This document shows, piece after piece, positions 33,925 to 41,462 of a stretch of 64,000 nucleotides of DNA (position 1 is its first letter; the number at the start of each line of letters is the position of its first letter). The notes under the pieces are model-generated. The model saw only the letters and a list, made by a program, of their open reading frames with translations, was not told where the DNA came from and did no database searches. The stretch comes from JACVRW01 sp963733885 (lineage in GTDB: Bacteria > Actinomycetota > Thermoleophilia > Solirubrobacterales > Thermoleophilaceae), in NCBI GenBank assembly GCA_963733885.1, contig CAVTES010000004.1, forward strand, positions 186,001 through 250,000, read 5' to 3'. The position numbers and the translations under genes are program-made.

Positions 33925-34134
33925 CTAGCTGCGCCCGGCGCGCGCCGCACGGCGGCGGAAGCGCTCGACGCGGCCGCCGGTGTCGACCAGCTTCTGGCGG
34001 CCCGTGTAGAAGGGATGGCAGTTGGAGCAGATCTCTACGTGCATCTCGGGCTTCGTGGAGCGCGTCCAGAACTCGTTGCCGCAGGTGCAGCGCACGTGCG
34101 ACGGTCCGTACTCGGGATGGATTCCGGCCTTCAT
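33925..34134 (-). CDS. rpmE: 50S ribosomal protein L31 (zinc-binding form)
   Basis: 69 residues: MKAGIHPEYGPSHVRCTCGNEF, ICSNCHPFYTGRQK. Cys at CTC and CSNC form the zinc site of the C+ type, used under zinc-replete conditions. Basic tail RRRAARAGRS. Head of the rpmE-CARDB-DUF1385 leftward run. Divergent from the membrane protein gene at 34197. Confidence 0.95.
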   Translation of the reverse strand: MKAGIHPEYGPSHVRCTCGNEFWTRSTKPEMHVEICSNCHPFYTGRQKLVDTGGRVERFRRRAARAGRS

Positions 34135-34196
34135 AGTCAGTTCGATTCTAGTGACCGCCTGGCGAAGCCGTCCGCCAGCCGCCGTGAAATACGGGT

Positions 34197-35261
34197 GTGG
34201 CCGAGCTCGCCGACTACGAGCGCCGCTTCCGGAGGGCGGGCCTCCCGCTCTTCATCGAGGACTATTCGGCGCGCGAGGACGTCTGGACGCGCGCCGCGCC
34301 GCTCCTCGCGCTCGTCTTCATCGGCGAGATGCTGGGCGCGATCGACCTCGATTGGTCACTGCTCGCGAACCTGGCGGCGGCGCTCGGCGGGCTCGCAATC
34401 CTGCTCGGTGCGTTCGGCCTCCTCAACCTGGCCCGCGGGCGACCGTTCTGGTCGCTGCCCCGGAATGTGGGGGTCGCCGAGCTAGCCGCCTTCGTCGTGG
34501 TGCCCGCCGCGCTGCCGCTCATCTTCGGCGGGCAGTGGGGCAGCGCGGCCCTCACAGCGGCCGCAAACCTGCTGCTGCTCGTCCTCGCCTTCGCGGTAAT
34601 CCGCTACGGCCTGTTCGCCATCGTCCGCTGGACCGGCGCTCGGCTGTTCGAGCAGCTCGCCGCCTCGCTGTCGGTGATCTCGCGCGCGGTCCCGCTGCTG
34701 CTCGTGTTCGCCCTCGTGCTCTTCATCAACACCGAGATGTGGCAGGTCTTCTCGCGCATGCCGGACGCCTTCCTGATCCTCGTCGGCGCGCTGTTCGTGC
34801 TGGCGGGGAGCGTGTTCATCGCGGCACAGCTCCCGCGTGAGGTGCGGGAGCTCGAGGAGGGCGCCGGGTCGGCGGGCCCGCCGCTCGAGAACCCTCAGCG
34901 CTTCAACGTCGGCCTCGTGATGTTCGTGGGCCAGGCGCTCCAGATCCTCGTGGTGAGCCTGGCGATCGGGGCGTTCTTCGTGGTGTTCGGAGCGCTGGCG
35001 GTGGGGGCCGACGTGCGAGAGGCGTGGGAGGTCGAGCGTCAGGGCGTGGTGCTGCGGCTGACGCTGTTCGGCGAGCCGCTTCAGGTGACCGAGGCACTCC
35101 TGCGCGTGTCGGGCGGCATCGCGGCGTTCGCCGGCCTCTACTACGCGATCGCCGTGCTCACCGACACCACCTACCGCCAGGAGTTCCGCGACGAGCTGAC
35201 CGAGGAGATGGCGGACAGCTTCGCGGCCCGGGCAGAGTACCTGGAGTTGCGCGGGGCCTAG
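34197..35261 (+). CDS. Conserved integral membrane protein (354 aa)
   Basis: GTG start giving VAELADYERRFRRAGLPLFIEDYSARED, then about eight hydrophobic helices, with a polar loop near residue 225 (REVRELEEGAGSAGPP) and a cytoplasmic C-terminus. Domains are not recognised beyond an overall actinobacterial membrane-protein look. It has no close operon partner; a structured 354-bp gap follows. Confidence 0.7.
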   Translation: MAELADYERRFRRAGLPLFIEDYSAREDVWTRAAPLLALVFIGEMLGAIDLDWSLLANLAAALGGLAILLGAFGLLNLARGRPFWSLPRNVGVAELAAFVVVPAALPLIFGGQWGSAALTAAANLLLLVLAFAVIRYGLFAIVRWTGARLFEQLAASLSVISRAVPLLLVFALVLFINTEMWQVFSRMPDAFLILVGALFVLAGSVFIAAQLPREVRELEEGAGSAGPPLENPQRFNVGLVMFVGQALQILVVSLAIGAFFVVFGALAVGADVREAWEVERQGVVLRLTLFGEPLQVTEALLRVSGGIAAFAGLYYAIAVLTDTTYRQEFRDELTEEMADSFAARAEYLELRGA

Positions 35262-35452
35262 CGCGCGGCCACGCCGTGGCCCGCTCGGTCGCCATTCACC
35301 AGCGTGCGCAACTCACGCTCGTGTCGCCCGCCTGCGAGGCCGGGGGAGCGGGGAGGCGGGGCCAGGGCGATCGCGATCGAGCGGAGCCACGGCATGGGCC
35401 GCAGAATCCGCCGCCACGGTGAGGCCGTTCTAAGGCGACCATGAGAATGGGC

Positions 35453-35619
35453 TTAGTACACGCGACCGGAAGTTCGGCCGGGAATCGGCGAGTGGCTGGG
35501 CGTGGCTGGCAAGTCCGGTGGACGGAGTCGATGCCAGAGCATCGGCGAGTCCGCCGGACGCAGCCAGACGCGTCCAGACGCCGCCGAAACCGGCCGAACT
35601 TGCGGGAGCGTGTACTTAG
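35453..35619. repeat. 167-nt extended imperfect palindrome between convergent genes
   Basis: In the 35262-35615 gap, no gene is evident, but the right half forms one long inverted repeat. Left arm 35453-35534 and right arm 35539-35619 match as reverse complements over about 80 bases with a CAGA loop; roughly three quarters of positions pair, and AGTTCGGCCG, TACACGC and TCGATGC/GCATCGG blocks pair exactly or nearly so. The outer right end contains the TAA stop of the ETF-quinone oxidoreductase gene. Could be a MITE/REP-like element or a bidirectional terminator-like structure. 35262-35452 shows nothing recognisable. Confidence 0.7.
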
Positions 35620-37343
35620 GTGGCCTGGTAGTTGGGGCCGTCGCCGCCCTCGGGCGGGGTCAGGCGTCCGCCCTTCGCGGTGATGGCCCCGCACTGCACG
35701 CAGTTCGAGGGGGTCACCTGCAGCGCCACCTCGTGCTTGCCGTCGAGCTTGCCGTTGCGGCGGGCGGCCTCGAGCTCCTCCTCGGGCACCTCGTAGACCT
35801 GCGCCGGGCACATGTTCTGCCACATCAGCGCCACCTCGAGCGGCACCTTCTCCTGGATGCGGATGTGGTTAGGGGCGTCGTCGCGCGTGGCGTTGCCGCT
35901 CGCGAAGACTGAGGAGAGCTTGTCAAAGGTCTTCTTGCCGTCCGGCTTCGGGTAATCACGCTCCTCGCCGATGAACACGTCAACGGTGGCGTCGTCATGC
36001 GTCTCCCAGCGACCTGGCGGGATGCGCCCGCCCGAGATCTCCATCATGTTGGCCACCGCGCCGCCCACGAAGAAGCCCTTGGCGAACGGCTGGCGCATGT
36101 TGCGCGAGCGGTACTGGTCCTCCTGGATCTCCGAGCCCTCGACCTTCGCCTCATAGCTCGACAGGTCGTCGCAGTTCCCGCTCGCCTTGAGGCGCTCGTA
36201 GATCGACTCCGCGGCGAACATGCCGGCGTGGATGGCGTAGTGCACGCCCTTGAGCGTCGGCACGTTGACCATGCCGGCGCCGTCGCCACAGATCGCCATG
36301 CCCGGCGCCCAGAGCCGCTTGGGACGCGCCCAGAAGCCGCCCGACGGCAGCGTCTTGGCGCCCCACCCCACACGCTTGCCGCCCTCGATCAGCTCGGCCA
36401 CCAGCGGGTGCGACTTGAGCTGCTGGAGCGCGTCGTGCGCCGAGAAGCGGGCGTCGCGGTAGTCGAGCCCGGCCACGAGGCCCATCGAGATCCGGCCCTC
36501 GCCCATCGGGTAGATGAACGAGCCGCCGAACTCGCGGTACTTCGCCGCGAAGCGGAGCGGCCAGCCCATCGTGTGGATCACGCGGTCGAGCGGCTTCTCG
36601 ACCTCCCACACCTCCTTCACGCCGAGCTCCCACTGCTGCGGGTCCTCGGAGCCGATCTCGAAGCGGCGGATGGCGGCGCCGGTCAGGTGGCCCTGGGTGC
36701 CCTCGCAGAGCACCGTGGCCTTGGCGATCAGGTCCGCGCCAGGCTCGAAGTTGGACAGCTCCTCGCCGTCGCGGCCGCGGCCCTTGTCGCCCGACCGTAC
36801 GCCCACCACGCGGCCGTTCTCCACGAGCAGCGTGGCCGCGGCGGTCTCGCCGAGGATGTACACGCCGCCCTCCTCGGCCTTCTCCCCGAGCCAGCGGCCC
36901 AGTTGGGCAACCGAGGTCACGTGGTTGCCGTGGTTGCGAAACGGCGGCGGGGTGGGCTTGAGCGGGATCGCCCGCTTGCGGTTCGGCAGCAGGTAGACCG
37001 CGTCCTTGTCGACCGCGCCGTATGTCGGCCAGTCCTCCTCCGGCAGGTCCGGGAAGAGCTTCTTCATCGCCGACGGGTTCATCATCGCGCCCGAGAGCAG
37101 GTGCGACCCCGTCGTCTTGCCCTTCTCGACGAGGGCGATCGGCACCTCGCCGAGCGCCTCGAGCATCGCCTCGTCCTCGGCCAGCAGCTGGGTCAGCCGG
37201 ATCGCGCAGGCGAGCCCGGCCGGCCCGCCGCCCACGATCACCACGCCGACCTCGATTCGCTCGTCCTCCGGGTCGGTGGGCGCCCCGACGAACTCCTTGG
37301 CCGAGTCGACCGGCGGCGGGAACTCGACCGGCGCGGTGCTCAC
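35616..37343 (-). CDS. Electron-transfer flavoprotein:quinone oxidoreductase
   Basis: 575-residue flavoprotein passing electrons from reduced ETF to the quinone pool at the membrane. FAD-binding Rossmann motif VVIVGGGPAGLACAIRL, the membrane/quinone region SHLLSGAMMNPSAMKKLFPD, the second FAD motif ICGDGAGMVNVPTLKGVHYA, and a C-terminal [4Fe-4S] motif around CPAQVYE and NCVQCGAIT. Full length for the family. Starts 4 bases after etfA, so etfB-etfA-ETFQO form one electron-transfer operon. Confidence 0.94.
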   Translation of the reverse strand: MSTAPVEFPPPVDSAKEFVGAPTDPEDERIEVGVVIVGGGPAGLACAIRLTQLLAEDEAMLEALGEVPIALVEKGKTTGSHLLSGAMMNPSAMKKLFPDLPEEDWPTYGAVDKDAVYLLPNRKRAIPLKPTPPPFRNHGNHVTSVAQLGRWLGEKAEEGGVYILGETAAATLLVENGRVVGVRSGDKGRGRDGEELSNFEPGADLIAKATVLCEGTQGHLTGAAIRRFEIGSEDPQQWELGVKEVWEVEKPLDRVIHTMGWPLRFAAKYREFGGSFIYPMGEGRISMGLVAGLDYRDARFSAHDALQQLKSHPLVAELIEGGKRVGWGAKTLPSGGFWARPKRLWAPGMAICGDGAGMVNVPTLKGVHYAIHAGMFAAESIYERLKASGNCDDLSSYEAKVEGSEIQEDQYRSRNMRQPFAKGFFVGGAVANMMEISGGRIPPGRWETHDDATVDVFIGEERDYPKPDGKKTFDKLSSVFASGNATRDDAPNHIRIQEKVPLEVALMWQNMCPAQVYEVPEEELEAARRNGKLDGKHEVALQVTPSNCVQCGAITAKGGRLTPPEGGDGPNYQAT

Positions 37344-37347
37344 GCGG

Positions 37348-38322
37348 CTAGCCCTTCTTGGCCTTCAAGGCGTCGGTGAGCTTGGGCAGGATCTTGTTCA
37401 GGTCGCCGACCACGCCAAGGTCGGAGAACTCGAAGATCGGCGCGTTCGGGTCCTTGTTGATCGCGACGATGTTCTCCGAGTTCTGCATTCCGACCTTGTG
37501 CTGGATCGCCCCGGAGATGCCGGCCGCCAGGTAGAGCTTGGGCGCGACCGTCTTGCCGGTCTGGCCGATCTGGGCCGCGTACGGGTACCAGCCGGCGTCC
37601 ACCACCGCTCGGGTGGCTGCCACCGCTCCGCCGAGTGCCTCGGCCAGCGCCTCGGCGAGCTCGAAGCCCTCGGCCTTGCCGAGCCCGCGGCCGCCGGCCA
37701 CGAGGATCTCGGCGTCCTCGATATTCACGTCGGCGCCGCGCTGCTCGCCGCGCTCGACCATCACGGCCTTGGTCGAGTGCTCTTCGAGCTGCACGTCCAC
37801 GTCGACCACCTCGGCCACGCCCTCGCCGCCCTCGGCGATGTCGAAAGCGTTAAGGCGGCCGATGATGATGCCGGGCTCGCCCGCGTAGCCGACGTCGACG
37901 ATCGCCGAGTCCTGGAGGATCGGCCGCTCGGCGACGAGCTTCCCGTCGTGTGCCTTGACCGCGGTGACCTCCATGGTCACGCCCGCGTTCAGGCGCGCGG
38001 TCAGGCCGGCGCCGATCTCGAAGCCGAGCAGGCCGCCGCCGAAGAGGGCGTACTTGAAGCCGTTCTCCTGGATGACCTTGGCCATCACGTCGACCACGGG
38101 CTGCGCGAGGCCGTCGGGGGCCTTGGCGCGGAACACCCTGGACGCGCCGTACCGGCCGAGCGAGGCGCAGAAGTCGTCGGTGAGGTCGTCGCCCTCCCCG
38201 ACCACGACCGCGGCACACTCGCCGCCCAGCTCCTTCGTCAGCTTGGCGCCCTCGGACACGGCGCCGAGCGAGTTCTTGTTGAACTCGCCCTCGTAGTGGA
38301 GTGCGTAGACGAGGATGCTCAC
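37348..38322 (-). CDS. etfA: Electron-transfer flavoprotein alpha subunit
   Basis: 324 residues. The C-terminal FAD domain shows APKLYLAAGISGAIQHKVGM and IVAINKDPNAPIFEFSDLGVVGD, diagnostic for EtfA. Accepts electrons with EtfB from acyl-CoA and other dehydrogenases. GTG/ATG start MSILVYALHY at 38322, 31 bases after etfB. Confidence 0.95.
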   Translation of the reverse strand: MSILVYALHYEGEFNKNSLGAVSEGAKLTKELGGECAAVVVGEGDDLTDDFCASLGRYGASRVFRAKAPDGLAQPVVDVMAKVIQENGFKYALFGGGLLGFEIGAGLTARLNAGVTMEVTAVKAHDGKLVAERPILQDSAIVDVGYAGEPGIIIGRLNAFDIAEGGEGVAEVVDVDVQLEEHSTKAVMVERGEQRGADVNIEDAEILVAGGRGLGKAEGFELAEALAEALGGAVAATRAVVDAGWYPYAAQIGQTGKTVAPKLYLAAGISGAIQHKVGMQNSENIVAINKDPNAPIFEFSDLGVVGDLNKILPKLTDALKAKKG

Positions 38323-38353
38323 TTACGCGGCCCTCCTTTCGTTACCCGGCCGC

Positions 38354-39148
38354 TCATGCCAGCAGCTTCCTTTCGTCGAGCCAGCTGACGATCTTCTCGA
38401 CCGTCTCGTTCGTGTTCTCGTCCTCGATGATCTCGCCGGCCTCCTTCTGGGGCGGCGGATTCACGGCCAGGACGGAGGTGCGGGAGCCCCGCTCACCGAC
38501 GCGGTCGGGCTCGATCCCCAAGTCGCCCGCCGACTTGGTGTCGAGCTGCTTCTTCTTCGCGCCCATGATCGCCTTCAGCGACGGGTAGCGCGGCTCGTTG
38601 ATGGCGTCGCCGACGGAGATCACCGCGGGCAGCTCCACCTCGACGGTGTCGTAGCCGTACTCGGCCTGGCGCTCGCAGCGGAGCTTGCCGCCCTCCACGT
38701 CGATCTTGATGACCTGGGTCAGCGACGGCATCTTCAGGTGGTCGGCCACGACGGCGCCGATCGTGTAGCACTCGCCGTCGTCCGACTGCTGGCCGAGCAG
38801 CACGAGGTCGGGCGACTCCGCCTCGAGCACGCGGGCGAGCGAGTAGCCGGTGGCGCACACGTCGGAGCCGGCGAGCGCCTCGTCGCTCAGGTGCACCGAG
38901 CGGTCGGCGCCGAGCGACACCGCCTTGTGCAGCGCGCGGAAGGCCGACTCCGGCCCCATCGTCACGGCGACGATCTCGTCCACGTCGACCGCACCGCCCT
39001 CGCGCACCTGCATGGCGGCCTCGATGGCGTGGGTGTCGAACGGGTTCAGGTTCTTCTCGCCCGACCGGTCGAGGCGCCCCGTGCCGGGGTCCATGCGCTT
39101 CTCGACGGCGGCGTCGGGCACCTCTTTGACGAGGACGCAGATCTTCAC
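38354..39148 (-). CDS. etfB: Electron-transfer flavoprotein beta subunit
   Basis: 264 residues with MKICVLVKEVPDA at the start and the AMP-binding/recognition segment around LGADRSVHLSDEAL and LLGQQSDDGECYTIGAVVADHL. Strong AAAGGAGA ribosome site 8 bases before the GTG at 39148. First gene of the etf operon, with a palindromic operator-like site about 80 bases upstream. Confidence 0.95.
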   Translation of the reverse strand: MKICVLVKEVPDAAVEKRMDPGTGRLDRSGEKNLNPFDTHAIEAAMQVREGGAVDVDEIVAVTMGPESAFRALHKAVSLGADRSVHLSDEALAGSDVCATGYSLARVLEAESPDLVLLGQQSDDGECYTIGAVVADHLKMPSLTQVIKIDVEGGKLRCERQAEYGYDTVEVELPAVISVGDAINEPRYPSLKAIMGAKKKQLDTKSAGDLGIEPDRVGERGSRTSVLAVNPPPQKEAGEIIEDENTNETVEKIVSWLDERKLLA

Positions 39149-39210
39149 GGAAGGTGTCTCCTTTGGCTCTCCGTGGCGGGGGAACGTGCGCCCTCCCGCC
39201 GGGCCGCGGG

Positions 39211-39241
39211 ATTGTACCTACCCCGTTGACTGACGAGTCAA
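39211..39241 (-). promoter_or_regulatory. etfB promoter region with TTGACT-N4-AGTCAA operator
   Basis: A perfect palindrome TTGACTGACGAGTCAA occupies 39226-39241. Its leftward-reading half supplies a -35-like TTGACT (39241-39236), and TACAAT (39216-39211) follows 19 bases later as a -10, about 65 bases before the etfB start. The same palindrome type occurs at the MarR-MFS divergent promoter (40934-40947), so the MarR protein encoded nearby is the obvious candidate ligand-responsive repressor. Confidence 0.55.
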
Positions 39242-39262
39242 TCGCCTCCTCCCCCGGGGGGA

Positions 39263-39307
39263 GGGGTCAGACCCCTTTAGTGGAGCGGACTTAGGGGGTC
39301 TGACCCC
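39263..39307. terminator. Hairpin from paired GGGGTCAGACCCC/GGGGTCTGACCCC elements
   Basis: GGGGTCAGACCCC (39263-39275) and GGGGTCTGACCCC (39295-39307) are reverse complements of each other, and each is nearly palindromic itself. They lie 6 bases beyond the stop of the efflux-pump gene, with the etfB promoter on the far side. A transcription stop between the two leftward operons is the likely role; there is no strong T-run. Confidence 0.5.
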
Positions 39308-39312
39308 TTCGG

Positions 39313-40884
39313 CTACGCGGGTTCCGGAACCGGCTCGGGCTCCATGCGCGGGGCCGCGACCTCGATCGGCTCATCGCCGCGCTCGATGTCGCGCTCGCGC
39401 ACGAGCCAGAGGGCCACCAGCGCGCCCGCGATCGACAGGATCCCGCCGAGCATCACGATGTCGTTCAGGCCGGCGAGGAAGCCCTCGTTCGCCGCGGTGG
39501 CCACCTGGTCGCGCGCGCCGGGGGGCACCGACGCGAGGGCCTGGTCGAGGTTGCCCGACGACACGGCCTCCACGAGCTGCCGGGGCCGCTCGCCGGTGGC
39601 GGCCGGCGTACCGGCCGCCAGCTCCTCGACCTTGGCTGCCCCGCGCCCGAGGAAGATCGCCCCCCAGGCCGCGATGCCGACCGCGATGCCGACCTGCCGG
39701 AACGTGTCGTTGATTCCCGCGGCCATGCCGCTCTGCTCCTTCGGAACCACGGACACGGCGACGTCGGCGATCACGGGGTTGATGAGGCCCACGCCGGCGC
39801 CTCCGAGCAGGAAGCCGCCGAGCAGCGCCGTCCACTCGTCCGCCGGGTCGAGGCCGCCCATCAGCAGGAGGCCGACGCCGGTGATGCCGAGCCCTGCGGC
39901 CAAGAGGAAGCGGGCCTGCACCTTCGAGATCAGCGCCCCCGTCGCCGCCGAGACGAAGAAGGTCACGAGCGTGAAGGGCAGGTAGCGCAGCCCCGCCTCG
40001 AGCGGGTCGTGGCCGAGGTAGCCCTGCAGGTAGAACGTGAGGTAGAGGAACAGCGCGAACATCGACGCCGACACCGCGAGCGCCGCGAGCTGCACGCCGG
40101 TGAAGGCGGGCTTGCGGAACAGGTGGAGCGGCAGCATCGGCTGCTTCACCCGGCTCTCGATCGCTATGAAGACGGCGAGCAGCACAGTCGCGCCGGCGAG
40201 CAACCCGACGATCATCGTCGAGCCCCAGCCCTCCTCGTTGCCACGCAGCAGCCCGAGCACGAGCAGGAACAGCGCGCTCGAGAAGGTCACGAGGCCGCCC
40301 CAGTCGATGCGCGAGGCGTTCGGGTCGCGCGACTCCGCGAGCTTGGCGTAGGTCATCGCAACCGCCGCGATGCCGACCGGCACGTTCAGGAAGAAGATCG
40401 ACTCCCAGCCAATCCCTTCCACCAGCGCGCCGCCGACCACAGGTCCGAAGGCCACCGACACGCCGATGGTCGCCCCGTAGACGCCCATCGCCATGCCGCG
40501 CTCGCGACCAGGCTTGAACTCCTGGGCGATCAGGGCGAGCGAGACGGCGAACATGATGGCGCCGCCCACGCCCTGCAGGCCACGGGCGAGGTTCAGGAAG
40601 GTTGGGTCGGGCGCAAAACCGGCGAGCAGCGACGCCACCGTGAAGATGGCGAGGCCGGCTGCAAACACGCGGCGCCGGCCGAGCCGGTCCGCGAGCACCC
40701 CCGCGGTAAGCACGAGGGCGGCGAGGGAGAGCGTGTACGCGTCGATGACCCACTGGAGCTCGGTGAAGCTCGCGCCGAGGTCCTCCTCGATAGCCGGCAG
40801 CGCCGTGTTCACCACGGTGATGTCGAGCAGGAGCATGAATGTCGCGACGCTTACGACGATCAGCGTCCACCACTTGCGATGCAT
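39313..40884 (-). CDS. DHA2-family (EmrB/QacA) MFS efflux transporter
   Basis: 523-residue, 14-helix proton-driven exporter. Motif D1/A: LDITVVNTALPAIEEDLG and GVLADRLGRRRVF; motif C: AFGPVVGGALVEG. ATG at 40884 is chosen because GGAGG lies 8 bases before it; an upstream in-frame TTG (40905) has no ribosome site. It is divergent from a MarR gene with a shared regulatory region, a standard drug/toxic-lipid efflux arrangement. Confidence 0.92.
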   Translation of the reverse strand: MHRKWWTLIVVSVATFMLLLDITVVNTALPAIEEDLGASFTELQWVIDAYTLSLAALVLTAGVLADRLGRRRVFAAGLAIFTVASLLAGFAPDPTFLNLARGLQGVGGAIMFAVSLALIAQEFKPGRERGMAMGVYGATIGVSVAFGPVVGGALVEGIGWESIFFLNVPVGIAAVAMTYAKLAESRDPNASRIDWGGLVTFSSALFLLVLGLLRGNEEGWGSTMIVGLLAGATVLLAVFIAIESRVKQPMLPLHLFRKPAFTGVQLAALAVSASMFALFLYLTFYLQGYLGHDPLEAGLRYLPFTLVTFFVSAATGALISKVQARFLLAAGLGITGVGLLLMGGLDPADEWTALLGGFLLGGAGVGLINPVIADVAVSVVPKEQSGMAAGINDTFRQVGIAVGIAAWGAIFLGRGAAKVEELAAGTPAATGERPRQLVEAVSSGNLDQALASVPPGARDQVATAANEGFLAGLNDIVMLGGILSIAGALVALWLVRERDIERGDEPIEVAAPRMEPEPVPEPA

Positions 40885-40919
40885 GTCTTGAAGCCTCCGA
40901 TACAATTTGGTCAGGGCGC

Positions 40920-40948
40920 TTTATAAAGGACCCTGACTAACAAGTCAA
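40920..40948 (-). promoter_or_regulatory. Efflux-pump promoter overlapped by MarR-type operator
   Basis: Reading leftward, TTGACT (40948-40943), a 17-base spacer and TATAAA (40925-40920) form a near-consensus vegetative promoter for the MFS gene. The -35 is embedded in TGACTAACAAGTCA (40934-40947), a perfect TGACT-N4-AGTCA palindrome. A second inverted repeat, GTCAGGG (40910-40916) and CCCTGAC (40931-40937), brackets the -10. Repressor binding would block the pump promoter and probably also that of marR on the other strand. Confidence 0.7.
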
Positions 40949-40973
40949 GCGACCTTACCAACTCTGTCCAAAA

Positions 40974-41462
40974 TTGCCCGTCGATCCCGCTAGCCCGCCG
41001 CGACCGCTCCCCGCGGTCCTCTCCCATCTCAAGACCCTTGCCGTGAAGGACATGTTCGGCCGCATGGCCACCGAGGGCTTCGGGGACGTACGCGAGGGCC
41101 ACGGCTGCGTGTTCGGCTTCATCGACCTCGAGAACGGGTCGCGGCTCACCGACCTCGCCGAGCGCTCCGGGCTGACCAAGCAGGCCGTGGGCGAGGCGGT
41201 CGCGGAGCTCGAGCTGAAGGGATACCTCGAGCGCGTGCCGGACCCTGAGGACGGCCGCGCGAAGATCATCAAGCTGACGCAGCGCGGCGTCGATGCGGCG
41301 CTTACCGGTCGCCGCCTGTTCGCGGAGATCGAGAACGACTGGGCCGAGCGGTACGGCGAGGAGCGGGTCGCCTCGCTGCGCGAGTGCGCCGAGGAGATCG
41401 CCGACGGCTACCGCAGTGCCGAAAGCACCGGGCTCGGCCCGGTGCGCGCGGTCAGCGTTTGA
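40974..41462 (+). CDS. MarR-family transcriptional regulator
   Basis: About 162 residues with a winged-helix core: LTDLAERSGLTKQAVGEAVAELELKGYLERVPDPEDGRAKIIKLTQRG, the MarR recognition helix and wing. The TTG at 40974 is the most upstream start; ATG at 41051 (MFGRMATEG) is an alternative. Divergent from the MFS pump and overlapping the convergent sulfatase-like gene by 11 bases. Likely represses the pump, itself and, from shared operators, the etf operon. Confidence 0.85.
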   Translation: MPVDPASPPRPLPAVLSHLKTLAVKDMFGRMATEGFGDVREGHGCVFGFIDLENGSRLTDLAERSGLTKQAVGEAVAELELKGYLERVPDPEDGRAKIIKLTQRGVDAALTGRRLFAEIENDWAERYGEERVASLRECAEEIADGYRSAESTGLGPVRAVSV

